From Fibrobacterota bacterium (GTDB lineage Bacteria; Fibrobacterota; Fibrobacteria; UBA11236): DNA of 44,601 nt. The position numbers and the translations under genes were made by a program. The notes under the pieces were generated by a model. That model was not told the origin of the DNA. It saw nothing but the letters and a program-made list of their open reading frames with translations, and ran no database searches. The stretch is taken from contig JAQBPN010000032.1 in assembly GCA_028287505.1 (NCBI GenBank), positions 1 to 44,601 of the forward strand. The letters are read 5' to 3'. Shown here in pieces: positions 15,460 through 24,221 of this stretch. Position 1 is the stretch's first letter, and the number at the start of each line of letters is the position of its first letter.

Positions 15460-16296
15460 TCAGTGGAGGTGCGTGAGCACCGTGGCCAGGGTGTCCTTGA
15501 GCTCCTTGCGCGGGACGATCATGTCCAGCATGCCCTTCTCGAGCAGGAACTCGGCCCTCTGGAATCCGGGCGGCAGGTTCTGGCGGATGGTTTCCCGGAT
15601 CACCCGTTCACCCGCGAACCCGATCAGGGCTCCCGGTTCCGCGATGTTGATGTCCCCGAGCATGGCGAAGCTGGCTGTGACGCCGCCGGTGGTGGGGTTG
15701 GTCATCACGGAAATGTAGGGGATGCCCGCTTTGTGCAACTGGGCGATGATGGCCGAGGTCTTGCCCATCTGCATCAGCGAGAGCGAGCCCTCCTGCATAC
15801 GCGCGCCGCCGGAAGCGGCCACCACGATGGAAGGGATTTTCAGCTGCAGGCCGCGCTTGAGCACGCGGGCGATTTTCTCGCCCTCGACCGAGCCCATGGA
15901 TCCGCCGATGAAGCGGAAATCCATCACGGCCAGACTGACCTTGATGCCCTTGATCTCGCCCATGCCGGCCACCACTCCCGAATGGGCGCCGGTGTTCTTT
16001 TCGGCATCGTGCAGGCTGTCCTTGTATTTCTTCTTGGCCGTGAACTTGAGGGGATCCGTGGACCGGAGGCCCGTGTCCATGACCTGCCAGCTGCCCTCGT
16101 CGGTGAGGAGCTTCACATAGTCGTTGGCGCCGATCCGGAAATGGAAGCCGCAGTGCTCGCACACATACTTATTGGCGGCCAATTCCTTACGGTAGAGAAT
16201 CTCCTTGCATCCGTCGCACTTCACCCAGAGGTCGACAGGAGTGTCCCTCTTGATGAGCGTGCCGATGCCGGATTTAGCTTTGCGGAACCATTCCAT
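15460..16296 (-). CDS. accD: Acetyl-CoA carboxylase carboxyltransferase subunit beta
   Basis: The 278-residue protein has the N-terminal zinc ribbon of AccD (VKCDGCKEILYRKEL and YVCEHCGFHFRI) and the crotonase-like carboxyltransferase domain with ASGGARMQEG and SVMTNPTTGGVTASFAMLGD. With AccA it transfers the carboxyl group from biotin to acetyl-CoA, the first step of fatty-acid synthesis. accA is not in the window. Length is typical. A possible ribosome site (AAGGA) is rather distant from the ATG. Followed closely by folC. Confidence 0.97.
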   Translation of the reverse strand: MEWFRKAKSGIGTLIKRDTPVDLWVKCDGCKEILYRKELAANKYVCEHCGFHFRIGANDYVKLLTDEGSWQVMDTGLRSTDPLKFTAKKKYKDSLHDAEKNTGAHSGVVAGMGEIKGIKVSLAVMDFRFIGGSMGSVEGEKIARVLKRGLQLKIPSIVVAASGGARMQEGSLSLMQMGKTSAIIAQLHKAGIPYISVMTNPTTGGVTASFAMLGDINIAEPGALIGFAGERVIRETIRQNLPPGFQRAEFLLEKGMLDMIVPRKELKDTLATVLTHLH

Positions 16297-16415
16297 TACG
16301 TCGCTTACCGGTCCTTGAAAAACAAGAGGGGATCCAAGATAACCAAAGCGAAAAATCCCGTCACCCGATGCGGAAAACGGCGAACTTGGGGCGATTTCGA
16401 AGGGTCAGGCGGCGT

Positions 16416-16964
16416 TCAGGTCGCCATCGACACGCGCCAGTAGATGTAGTCGCTCCAGGACTGATGAGGCGTTTTGAAGCTCAATTTGTTTACCAGGTTC
16501 CTGGGGGCCGCCTTGGTGAGCTTGGGCGCGTAAGGTTCCTGAAGCATGTTCAGCTCGCCCTTTTTCCAGCGCTTGTTGCCCTTGCGGTTGTTGCATGTCA
16601 TGCACGCGGCCACCACGTTCTCCCAACTGGTGCCGCCTCCGTGGCTGCGCGGGATCACGTGGTCGATGGTGAAGCTGGCCATGGTCACCTTCACCCCGCA
16701 ATAGACGCAGCGGCCCTTGTCGCGGGCGTAGATGTTCTTGCGGTTGAAGGGAAGGAAGTTGGTGAAGTTGCGCGGCATCACGCGCATGTCCAGGCATTGG
16801 ATGATGGAGGGAATGCGCATCGAGAAGCGCGGGGATCTGACGATGTGATCTTCGTACTCGGCGATCACGACCGCCCTGCCCAGGGACCAAAGGGTAATAG
16901 CCTTCTTCCACGAGACGATGTCCATGGGAATACCGGCCATATTGAGAGCCAACGCTTCAATCAT
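16416..16964 (-). CDS. HNH endonuclease (McrA/RRXRR-like, zinc-coordinating)
   Basis: The 182-residue protein has an HNH core with two zinc knuckles: CVYC (86-89), the catalytic DH (101-102) in FTIDHVIPRSHGG, Asn 116 in SWENVV, then CMTCNNRKGNK (121-131). Such stand-alone HNH proteins of about 170-190 residues are very common in bacteria and their function is mostly unknown; related proteins include restriction and recombination nucleases. I chose the ATG with AAGGA seven bases upstream; in-frame starts further upstream have no ribosome site. It may be the first gene of an HNH-accD-folC transcript, with 119 bases before accD. Confidence 0.88.
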   Translation of the reverse strand: MIEALALNMAGIPMDIVSWKKAITLWSLGRAVVIAEYEDHIVRSPRFSMRIPSIIQCLDMRVMPRNFTNFLPFNRKNIYARDKGRCVYCGVKVTMASFTIDHVIPRSHGGGTSWENVVAACMTCNNRKGNKRWKKGELNMLQEPYAPKLTKAAPRNLVNKLSFKTPHQSWSDYIYWRVSMAT

Positions 16965-16998
16965 GGAGAGATCCTTGCACATGCCGGACACCGGACGG

Positions 16999-17039
16999 CG
17001 AAGCGCCGTCATCGCATTGTTTCGCAATGCGCAGCTTCG
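16999..17039 (-). other. Two-stage hairpin upstream of the HNH gene
   Basis: Outer arms CGAAGC/GCTTCG (6 bp) enclose an inner perfect 7-bp stem CGCATTG/CAATGCG with a five-base loop. It lies 34 bases upstream of the HNH start codon and could be part of its 5' leader. The rest of the 293-base gap up to the next gene shows no other clear signal. Confidence 0.4.
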
Positions 17040-17257
17040 TTCGGCAACTCGAAGACTTCGGCATAGGGAACCGGATTCCGCGAATCCGACTGCCTGCGCC
17101 GATCCGTCGCCCCCATCCACCCGATTCCGGGGGCTTGGGCACGAATACGGGCGTCTTCCCCTCTTATTCTACTAAACTCCCGGGCCCAAGGCACCCGTAA
17201 AATCGGGGCTTCCAGCCCTCCAAGAGTCAAAAGACCTGCTATTTTTTGGGATGATTT

Positions 17258-17752
17258 ATGGCAATGAGAGGAACAGGGACCATGCCCAAAGCCGCCCACC
17301 ACCGGGGCTGGAGGGAAGCCGCGCTGGCCGCCCTGCTGCTGCTAAGTTTTTTCATGCCATGGCTTTACTCCATGGGACACCCCGTGGCGGCCCACCAGAT
17401 CCGGGAACGGCTGGCCGGTCCCCACCGGCTGATCTCCACCTTCATTTCGGGCTCCCGAGTGTCCCGGGATTATCGTTTGTCCATCTTCCTGTACGCCGTC
17501 CCCTTCTGCGCCGGCCTGGTCCTTGCGCTGGTCGCGGCGGGGAAGTATCGACCCTGGATGGGGGCCTTGGCCGGGGGCGTGGCTTTGATCGCGGTCTATT
17601 TCCTGCGCGGGGAAGTGGCTGGTTTTCCCTTCCACCGTCTGGCCGCGGGAGCCTACCTGGCCATGGCCGCGGGGATCGGATTGGCCGTCTCGCCTTTGCT
17701 CAGATTGGGATCTCGCTTCCAGACATCGCGGGGAAACCGGGCCGGAAAATAA
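17258..17752 (+). CDS. Small polytopic membrane protein of unknown function
   Basis: The 164-residue protein has four hydrophobic segments, roughly residues 20-38, 75-95, 100-116 and 128-146, with a basic N-terminus (KAAHHRGWRE) and a basic tail. No family motif was recognised. The first ATG has GGGA six bases upstream; a second in-frame ATG 24 bases later has AGAGGA nine bases upstream, so the start could be either. It is divergent from the HNH gene and convergent with the large permease gene, and has no evident partner. Confidence 0.6.
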   Translation: MAMRGTGTMPKAAHHRGWREAALAALLLLSFFMPWLYSMGHPVAAHQIRERLAGPHRLISTFISGSRVSRDYRLSIFLYAVPFCAGLVLALVAAGKYRPWMGALAGGVALIAVYFLRGEVAGFPFHRLAAGAYLAMAAGIGLAVSPLLRLGSRFQTSRGNRAGK

Positions 17753-17753
17753 T

Positions 17754-17784
17754 GCGGCCGCCGGTCGGTGGTACCAGCGGCCGC
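17754..17784. repeat. Inverted pair of GCGGCCGC octamers after the membrane-protein gene
   Basis: Two identical self-complementary octamers, 15 bases apart, follow directly on the stop codon and can pair into an all-GC stem. This could end transcription of the gene to the left. The remaining part of the 214-base convergent gap holds nothing recognisable. Confidence 0.3.
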
Positions 17785-17966
17785 GGAGGTTCGCCACAGC
17801 TGGTGGGTGCCGGGCGAACGGGATCAAAGCCGATCCAGGGGAAAATGGGTATCAGGCCCCGGTGTATCCTCCAGGGTAGACTGAATCTAGGCTCAAGGGG
17901 CAAGACTATCGTGTACTCTTTGGGCATGGATTTGTACAAAATGAGTGAAAGCCCGGGGGAGGCCCG

Positions 17967-20687
17967 TCAGGCGCGGGTCAGGGAGAGCAGGCCGCGCAAG
18001 GGTTGGCCGGCGCCGCGATAGGCCGCATACAGGGAACATAGGACGCCCACGAACAGGGAAGCCCCCGCGCAGACCAGGAATATCCCCAGGTCCGGGATCC
18101 AGGGCACCTGCCAGACCACCAGGTTGATGATCCACGCGGCCGCCAGGCTCAGGAAATAACCCGTCAGCCCGGCCATCAGACAGAAGCCCGCGTAATGAGC
18201 CAGGAAAAGCCGCGCCAATCGGCTGCGCGGTTCGCCCAGGGCGCGCAGCAACAGGATGGTTCGCTGGTTTTCCGAAACCAGCGCATCCACCACCAGCCAT
18301 AGGATGGCCAGGCCGATCAGAAGCGCGAAGCCGGACAGGAACCGCACCAGCCAGGTCAGCTTGCCCAGGGTCTCCACGGTTTTGCCGATCACGTCCTTGA
18401 GGTTCAGGATGGTGACATTCGGGAATGCTTCGCTCACCCGGTTCTGGATGTCCTCCGCCTGGTCCGGGGGAATCTGCTTGATGGTGCCGAGAAAACTCTT
18501 GGGCGCCTCTTCCAGGGCCCCCGGCTGGAACAACACGAAGAAGTTGGGCTGGAACGAGGCCCAGCGCACCTGCCGCAGGCTGGTGACCTTGCCTTCCACT
18601 TCCACTCCCTGCACGTCGAAGGCCAGCAGGTCTCCCAACCTGATCTTCAGGCGCTTGGCGAAATCCTTCTCCATGCTGATCTCGGGAACCGCTCCCTCCG
18701 CAGCGCGTCCCTTCCACCACTTTCCCGCGATCAGGGTCTCCGCATCGGACATGCTGTCCCGATAGCTGAGGTTGAACCCCCGGTTGCGGAACTGCTGGCG
18801 ATTGCGCTCCTCCAAAGTAACCGCCTTGCGGTTACCGCCCCCCGCCGGTTTTCCGGCCTCTTCCCGCTTGAAGGGCACGCCGTTCACCTTTTCCAGGCGC
18901 GCGCGCACCATGGGCGAAGGCTGGGCCAGCGTCTGCCCGCGGCTCTTGATCAGGGCCTGCAACCCCTGCAACTGTTCCTCCTGGATGTCGAAAAGGAAAA
19001 GCTGGGGAATCACGCGTCCCTTGGGAACGCTTATTTCGTTGAGGATCAGATCCTGCAATTGCGGCACCAGGCAGGAGGTGAAGGCGACGAAACCCAGGGC
19101 CGCGAAGGCCAGCAGGGACTTCTCCCTGCCCCAGCGGATCGATCCCAGCACGATGCGGAGGGCGTATCCCATGCGGGACCGTAACATCCACAATACCTTG
19201 AACGCCGACCAGCCCAGGGCCCCCAACAGCAGGAAGGCGCCTCCCATGGCCCCCACCGACAAGGCGCTCAGCAGCCAGGACCGGCTGTCCGCCATGGCCA
19301 GCGCGTAGAAGAACGCGCCCTGGGCCAGGAACAGGGCGATGCGGGGAAGCACTCCCAGGGGAGCGGTTTCCAACGGCTTGATCAAGGTGGCGGGCGGGAT
19401 CCGCCCCAATCCCGCGAACCCGGTGAAGCCGAACAGGAGCGACGTGCATACCGCCAGGCCCAGGCCGATGAAGAACGTGCTCAGGGGCAGGTTGGAGGGA
19501 ATATCGATGTTGTACAGCTTATGCAGGAGCAACGGCAGCCCTATGCTCCAGAGGCGCGCCAGGGCCATGCCCGACACGGCCGCCAGCGTGGAAAGGAAAA
19601 GATTCTGCGCCACGTAGATGCCCACGATGCGCCGGCGGGCCGCGCCCAGGGTGGTCAGCACCGCCACGGTTTTCCGCTCCCCCACCAAGTGGTGCCGGAA
19701 AAAGAAAGCGGCGCCCACCGCGGAGAGCAGGAAGGCGGACAGGCTCAGCATCTTCAGAAATGCCGTCACCATGTGGAAGCTGCGGCTCAGATCGGATCCG
19801 GAATCCGTATAGACGGAAACGTCCACCTCCGGATCGGAGAGGGCCGCGTCCAGGCTGTCCCGCAGGGTTCCCGGGTCAATCGCCTCCGGCAGCATGAAGT
19901 ACCGGTAGCGGAAAATCCGGCTGCCCTTGCGATCCAGGCCGGTGGCGGGCATGTCCGCCAAGGGGATGTAGACGCGGCTGCCCATCTCCCAGAAATCGAA
20001 GTTGCCGCCGGGCCGGGTCTTGTATTCGTCCTTGATGACGAAGCTTTTGGCGCCCAGGCTCACGGTGTCGCCCACGCGCGCTTTCATTGCGGCCAACAGC
20101 TCGCGCGGAACCAGGATTTCACCGCTGCGGAAATCCTCCATGCGGCCGAACCACCCGCCGCGGGACGCGCCTGCGAAGGTGAATCCGCCCACCAGGGGAT
20201 AGCCGGGAGAGATGGCCTTGACCTGCACCAAGCGGCTGGCGGCCATGGCTTTATCGGCGGCCTGGGCCCTGACCGCGGGCGCCCTTGCGGCCCCGATTGC
20301 TCCAGTGGGAGCGGCCCCCGGCCCGGCTTCGGTTTCCGGAGTAACACCCAAGCTACTGGCCGTGTCCGGACCCCGGCCGGGAAGCGCCTGGCCGGCCGGC
20401 CCCATCCGCAACATGGACAGGAACCCCCACACTTCCGCGGATTTGGATGCCGCGGGAACCAACCTGGAGATATGGGCCTCTTCCGCCGCCGTGAACGGGC
20501 GCCGCGCATGCACGCGCAGATCCGCTTCCAGCAGTTCCTTGGACTTGACGCGGATTTCTTCCTGGAAATTCTTGGCCAGGCCGTTCACCACCAGGAATAC
20601 GGAAAGCCCCAGGGCATAGATGGAAACGAAGGAAATCCAGGCCCCCCGTTTATGCTTGAGGAGGCGGAGGAAAAGCGGCATGGGCAT
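17967..20687 (-). CDS. FtsX-like ABC transporter permease (LolC/LolE/YbbP type)
   Basis: The 906-residue protein has an N-terminal membrane helix (LLKHKRGAWISFVSIYALGLSVFL), a large periplasmic region, and two FtsX-type membrane blocks: one near 310-470 (LLSAVGAAFFFRHHLVGERKTVAVLTTLGAARRRIVG split between helix and loop) and one at the C-terminus (SENQRTILLLRALGEPRSRL). The duplicated FtsX arrangement and total length fit YbbP-like permeases, which with a LolD-like ATPase drive transport or disassembly at the inner-membrane face. An Ala/Gly/Pro-rich insert sits in the periplasmic region near residues 97-148. It lies 25 bases after the ATPase gene. The exported substrate is unknown. No clear ribosome site precedes either of two nearby ATGs. 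Confidence 0.85.
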   Translation of the reverse strand: MPMPLFLRLLKHKRGAWISFVSIYALGLSVFLVVNGLAKNFQEEIRVKSKELLEADLRVHARRPFTAAEEAHISRLVPAASKSAEVWGFLSMLRMGPAGQALPGRGPDTASSLGVTPETEAGPGAAPTGAIGAARAPAVRAQAADKAMAASRLVQVKAISPGYPLVGGFTFAGASRGGWFGRMEDFRSGEILVPRELLAAMKARVGDTVSLGAKSFVIKDEYKTRPGGNFDFWEMGSRVYIPLADMPATGLDRKGSRIFRYRYFMLPEAIDPGTLRDSLDAALSDPEVDVSVYTDSGSDLSRSFHMVTAFLKMLSLSAFLLSAVGAAFFFRHHLVGERKTVAVLTTLGAARRRIVGIYVAQNLFLSTLAAVSGMALARLWSIGLPLLLHKLYNIDIPSNLPLSTFFIGLGLAVCTSLLFGFTGFAGLGRIPPATLIKPLETAPLGVLPRIALFLAQGAFFYALAMADSRSWLLSALSVGAMGGAFLLLGALGWSAFKVLWMLRSRMGYALRIVLGSIRWGREKSLLAFAALGFVAFTSCLVPQLQDLILNEISVPKGRVIPQLFLFDIQEEQLQGLQALIKSRGQTLAQPSPMVRARLEKVNGVPFKREEAGKPAGGGNRKAVTLEERNRQQFRNRGFNLSYRDSMSDAETLIAGKWWKGRAAEGAVPEISMEKDFAKRLKIRLGDLLAFDVQGVEVEGKVTSLRQVRWASFQPNFFVLFQPGALEEAPKSFLGTIKQIPPDQAEDIQNRVSEAFPNVTILNLKDVIGKTVETLGKLTWLVRFLSGFALLIGLAILWLVVDALVSENQRTILLLRALGEPRSRLARLFLAHYAGFCLMAGLTGYFLSLAAAWIINLVVWQVPWIPDLGIFLVCAGASLFVGVLCSLYAAYRGAGQPLRGLLSLTRA

Positions 20688-20712
20688 GGATGGCGGCGGA
20701 GCGCTCAGACCT

Positions 20713-21366
20713 TTACTTGAAACGGCCGAGATGCAGGGTGAGGATGCGCGAGCAGCGGGCGGCCAACTCCTGATTGTGGGTGACCACCACGGCGGTGAGG
20801 CCTTGCTCGGCGATCAGGGAGAAAATCAGCGACTCCACCTCTTCGGCCGTGGACTCGTCCAGATTGCCGGTGGGTTCATCGGCGAAGAGCACGCGCGGAT
20901 CCGTGGCCAGGGCCCGGGCTATGGCCACCCGTTGTTGTTCGCCCCCGGAGAGCTGATGCGGATAGTGCTGGGCGCGGGGCGAAAGCCCCACCCGGTCCAG
21001 CAGGGCATCGGCCTTGGCTCCGGGATTCCTGACACGTTGTATCTCCAAGGGCAGGGTCACGTTTTCCCGCGCGGTGAGGGACGGGACCAGGTGGTACTCC
21101 TGGAAGATGATGCCCATGGACTTGCCGCGCAGGCGGGCCAGCCCATCCACACCCAGGTTGCTCAGGTCTTGTTGCTCGAATAGGACCTGGCCTTCATCGG
21201 GAAGCTCCAGACCCGCCAACAGGCTCAGCAAGGTGGTCTTGCCGCTGCCGGACTGGCCCAGGATGGCCACGCTCTCCCCGGCCGCGACAACCATGTCCAG
21301 GCCGTGCAACACACGGGTGGCCCCGTAGGTTTTGGAAAGGTTTCGGGCCGTCAGTATAGCAGTCAA
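20713..21366 (-). CDS. ABC transporter ATP-binding protein (LolD/YbbA type)
   Basis: The 217-residue ATPase has Walker [10 protein letters not shown], signature [16 protein letters not shown], Walker [13 protein letters not shown] and the H-loop [10 protein letters not shown]. This MacB/LolD-like group pairs with FtsX-type permeases, and such a permease gene follows on the same strand. The start codon is TTG, with AGGGA six bases upstream; there is no ATG before the conserved N-terminus ([11 protein letters not shown]). Confidence 0.94.
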   Translation of the reverse strand: MTAILTARNLSKTYGATRVLHGLDMVVAAGESVAILGQSGSGKTTLLSLLAGLELPDEGQVLFEQQDLSNLGVDGLARLRGKSMGIIFQEYHLVPSLTARENVTLPLEIQRVRNPGAKADALLDRVGLSPRAQHYPHQLSGGEQQRVAIARALATDPRVLFADEPTGNLDESTAEEVESLIFSLIAEQGLTAVVVTHNQELAARCSRILTLHLGRFK

Positions 21367-21400
21367 TCGGATCCCTGGAAAGCGCCGGCGAACGCCCCTT

Positions 21401-21437
21401 AAAATACAAAACCCCGGCGCGTTTCCGCGTCGGGGTT
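21401..21437 (-). terminator. Strong intrinsic terminator of the MFS gene
   Basis: On the minus strand AACCCCGACGCG, a GAAA tetraloop, then CGCGCCGGGGTT form a 12-bp stem with one A-C mismatch, followed by TTGTATTTT. The hairpin separates the MFS permease gene from the ABC ATPase gene downstream and is the clearest terminator in the window. Confidence 0.85.
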
Positions 21438-21492
21438 CGGTAGTGTCACGAAAGCCCGAGGAACTCAGGCTGCGGCAACGCTCGGAGAGGGA

Positions 21493-22737
21493 CTACGCGT
21501 TGGCGTAAGCCGGCGACTTCGAGCCCGTCGATGTTTTCGCATCCGCTTTTCTTTTCTTGACCCAGAAAAGCAAAACCGTAAACAGAACGACCAAAAGGGC
21601 CGGAAAAATAACCATGGTGCCCAAAGTCGCCTGGCCGGCGACCAATTCCAGATTGTCACCGGTCAATCCTTTGGCAGCCGCGGCGGCTTTATCGGAATCG
21701 ATCCAGGCACCGATAATGGGCTGGAAAATGGAGGAGGAGAACATTCCCACCGCTCCGATTACCGACATGCCCAAGGCTCCGCTTTTGGGAATCTTGTCGG
21801 CGATGAATCCGATCATGTTAGGCCAGAAATAGGCGATTCCAAGGGCATAAATCATAGCGGCCACATAGGCCATGCCGCCGGTCTGGGTGTGCAGCAGGTA
21901 GACGCCGATGGTGCCGAGAATGGCCGAACCGAGCAACACGCCCGTCTGATCGAATTTCCCGACCATGTTGCCGCCGAAAAAGCGGGCCACGGCCATCAAA
22001 CCGGTTACCAATGCCAGAATCAACATGGGTTGCGCTCCGCTCTTGGACAGAATCAGGCCGACCCATTGCTGCGGTCCGAATTCCGAGATTGCGGTCATGG
22101 CCATGCAGACGAACATGAAAATGAACAGCGGCGAAACCATCGCCTTGAGGTTGGATGCCAAGGAGCTGGCTTCCGACTTCGATTTCGGAAAGGTTTGTCC
22201 GAAAAAGAGCGCCGCATAGGCGAGGGTGGGAAGCAGGATGACCGCGATTTGGGCTTGCCATGCGAGGTGGGCGTCAGTCATGAATTTGGACACCAGGGCC
22301 CCGATGACGATTCCGCCTGGGAACCACATATGGAAACGGTTCATCTTTTTGCTCATTTCAACGCCTTCATAGGCATCGGCAATCATGGGATTGCAAGCGG
22401 CTTCGGTGCAACCGTTACCCAATCCGATCAAGAAGGTGGAGATGAGCAGGCCCAGATAGCTGGAGGCGAAGAGGGTCAATAAGATTCCAAGGGTATGCGC
22501 CAGAAAGGCGAACTGCATGATTTTTTTGGGACCGACCGTATGGTAAACCAGGCCGCCAACCAACATGGACAGAGGAAAACCCAGAAACCACATGCTATTG
22601 ATAAAGCCCAATTGCTGAGCCGTAAAACTCAGCTCTTTCCCGAGCTGCGCAAGAATGCCTGCACGAATGCTGAAAGAGAAGGCCGTGGTAATCAGGGCAA
22701 AACAGCTTGCGTAAAAGAGCCTGTTTTTATTTTCCAT
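21493..22737 (-). CDS. MFS transporter (sugar/FucP-like permease)
   Basis: The 414-residue protein starts MENKNRLFYASCFALITTAF and has about twelve membrane helices, with conserved MFS elements such as SMWFLGFPLSMLVGGLVYHT followed by the loop GPKK, GLGNGCTEAACNP and RFHMWFPGGI. The pattern suits the Fuc/Glc/Gal-type proton symporters of the major facilitator superfamily, though the substrate cannot be named. The ATG has AAGGA seven bases upstream; a longer reading adds 18 residues without a ribosome site. The gene and its 280-base upstream region are visibly less GC-rich than the neighbours, and it is bounded by its own terminator, which could reflect later acquisition. No operator was recognised in the upstream region. 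Confidence 0.87.
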   Translation of the reverse strand: MENKNRLFYASCFALITTAFSFSIRAGILAQLGKELSFTAQQLGFINSMWFLGFPLSMLVGGLVYHTVGPKKIMQFAFLAHTLGILLTLFASSYLGLLISTFLIGLGNGCTEAACNPMIADAYEGVEMSKKMNRFHMWFPGGIVIGALVSKFMTDAHLAWQAQIAVILLPTLAYAALFFGQTFPKSKSEASSLASNLKAMVSPLFIFMFVCMAMTAISEFGPQQWVGLILSKSGAQPMLILALVTGLMAVARFFGGNMVGKFDQTGVLLGSAILGTIGVYLLHTQTGGMAYVAAMIYALGIAYFWPNMIGFIADKIPKSGALGMSVIGAVGMFSSSIFQPIIGAWIDSDKAAAAAKGLTGDNLELVAGQATLGTMVIFPALLVVLFTVLLFWVKKRKADAKTSTGSKSPAYANA

Positions 22738-23004
22738 GTTGGATTCCTTCACTGGGTGAGATTGGACGGGTAAATGTACTGCAAAACACATTTTTCATCT
22801 ATGGAAGCCGCAGAGAATAAGTGAATTGATTGTATTTCCAGATTCCGCGAGGGTGCAAATGCCCCGAATTTAAAGGAATCGCGAAGACGGTTAAATTTCT
22901 TGTACAAATTCAGCGCCACAAATCGTTTCGATTTTATTTCCGTGAAATGCGTAACGAGAGATGGAAATACCGTGCCAAAGATGGAGTTTTCGGCTAGGGG
23001 AGAG

Positions 23005-23038
23005 AAAAAACGGCCTTACCCGGGAGCGGGTTTCCCGG
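23005..23038 (-). terminator. Possible intrinsic terminator of the SGNH esterase gene
   Basis: On the minus strand CCGGGA and TCCCGG (loop AACCCGC) pair at the very end of the coding region, and a run of six T follows after about nine bases. The distance between stem and T run weakens the call. The 278 bases between this gene and the MFS start otherwise appear to hold only the MFS leader and promoter, which I could not place. Confidence 0.4.
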
Positions 23039-23684
23039 TCGCGCCGGACAGCAAGGGCTGGAAGAATCGGAACAGGTTTTCCGCGATGCGCTCATGCCCA
23101 CGCTCATTGGGGTGGATGCCATCGGCCTGGTTCATTCCCGGTTCCCCCGCCACGCCTTCGAGCAGGAATTTCACGATGGGCACCTTGTACTTGGCCGCAA
23201 GCTCGGGGTAGATTTTCTCGAACGCACCGGCGTATTCGGCTCCATAATTGGGCGGCACCTTGAGGCCTGCCAGGACCACCTGCCAATGCTTGCTTTGGCA
23301 GAAGAGCAGGGCCGCTTCCACGTTCTTGCGCGTTTCCTCAACCTTCACGCCCCGCAACCCGTCGTTGGAGCCCAACGCCAGGAGCACCAGATCCGGTTTG
23401 GCCTTCTCGTACCATTTCAAACGCCGCAGGCCGCTGGCCGAAGTGCTCCCGCTGGACCCGCCATTGACCACTTGCACGCCGTCCCGCCACTTCCTGAGCA
23501 TGCCGTCCAGCTTGGCCGGAAAGGCATCTTCTTTTTCCACTCCCAAACCTTCCGTGAGGCTGTCGCCGAGAATGAGGATTTTGACCGTCCGCTGCGCGGA
23601 TTGCTGGGCCAGGACCGCGAAAGCGGAAATGAGGAGGGCCGTGAAGGCGGCAATGGGTACTTTACCGTTCGGTAGTCTGGGCAT
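23016..23684 (-). CDS. Secreted SGNH/GDSL esterase (TesA-like arylesterase/lysophospholipase)
   Basis: The 222-residue product has a signal peptide (PIAAFTALLISAFAVLAQQ) followed by block I GDSLTEGLGV with the nucleophilic Ser, the Gly-containing block II (NGGSSGSTS), block III GSNDGLRG and block V DGIHPNERGH with the catalytic Asp and His. This is the TesA/arylesterase subgroup, acting on thioesters, lysophospholipids or other esters in the periplasm. I started at the second ATG so that the signal peptide has normal length; the first ATG lies 42 bases upstream. Neither has a clear ribosome site. It is transcribed alone and divergent from the small Cys-rich gene. Confidence 0.88.
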   Translation of the reverse strand: MPRLPNGKVPIAAFTALLISAFAVLAQQSAQRTVKILILGDSLTEGLGVEKEDAFPAKLDGMLRKWRDGVQVVNGGSSGSTSASGLRRLKWYEKAKPDLVLLALGSNDGLRGVKVEETRKNVEAALLFCQSKHWQVVLAGLKVPPNYGAEYAGAFEKIYPELAAKYKVPIVKFLLEGVAGEPGMNQADGIHPNERGHERIAENLFRFFQPLLSGATGKPAPG

Positions 23685-23758
23685 ATTGGAGTAACTTGGA
23701 GTGGTTCCGGCCCGGCTTGCTTTCATGGCCGAAGGCCGTAATAATATAGGAGGTTCAC

Positions 23759-24154
23759 ATGCGGAAGGAGTCCTTTTTGCGCGCTCGATCGAACATGATT
23801 TTCGGATTGGCCCTGGCTTTCGGGCTGGCTTACGGTTTTTGCGCCGATGAAAAGAAAGCCCCTGCGGCCACCCCCGTGGGCGAGACCGCCATCAGCGCCC
23901 ACGCGGACGCCGATTGCGACAAGGCCAAGGCGGATTGCCCGAAAGGATCCGCCGCCTGCGCCAAAGCCCATGCCGGCGATAAGAGCGGCAAGCATGCCGC
24001 CGCGGATTGCCCCAAAGGGGCCGACTGTCCCAAGGCCGGCCAATGCGAAAAGCACAAAGCCGGGGAGGCCAAGGCCGTTCCGGAAAAGACCGGCGCGGTC
24101 AAGCCCGGCGCCAAGCCCGCGGAGACTGCCAAGCCCGAGTCCCACCCGGGTTGA
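23759..24154 (+). CDS. Small secreted Cys/Lys/Ala-rich repeat protein
   Basis: The 131-residue protein has a strong AGGAGG ribosome site five bases before its ATG, a signal peptide (MIFGLALAFGLAYGF core) and a mature part of low complexity dominated by Ala, Lys, Pro, Asp and Cys. Cysteines recur in short units: DCDKAKADCPKG, AACAKA, ADCPKGADCPKAGQC. At least six lie in the mature region. The spacing suggests metal binding or disulfide cross-linking in the periplasm, but no family was recognised. The excellent ribosome site indicates high expression. Proteins of this type are sometimes lipoproteins; the Cys near residue 28 does not match a good lipobox. Confidence 0.65.
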   Translation: MRKESFLRARSNMIFGLALAFGLAYGFCADEKKAPAATPVGETAISAHADADCDKAKADCPKGSAACAKAHAGDKSGKHAAADCPKGADCPKAGQCEKHKAGEAKAVPEKTGAVKPGAKPAETAKPESHPG

Positions 24155-24163
24155 AACCGTGCG

Positions 24164-24193
24164 CGCCAGGGTATCTTGAACGTTACCCTGGCG
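24164..24193. terminator. Perfect 10-bp hairpin between convergent genes
   Basis: CGCCAGGGTA and TACCCTGGCG flank a ten-base loop. The element lies nine bases after the Cys-rich gene and 28 bases after the end of uppP on the other strand, so it probably serves both. There is no T run on either side. Confidence 0.5.
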
Positions 24194-24221
24194 GGCGGTC
24201 ATCCCGAAGCCCGCCGGGCGA

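Noticed and set aside
17700-17939. Small minus-strand frame in the convergent gap left of the permease gene
   Set aside because: It overlaps the end of the membrane-protein gene, has no ribosome site and encodes a Pro/Arg/Ile mix without recognisable features.
23759-24154. Lipoprotein assignment for the Cys-rich protein
   Set aside because: The residue before the first Cys is Phe, which does not fit a lipobox, so signal peptidase I cleavage is more likely.
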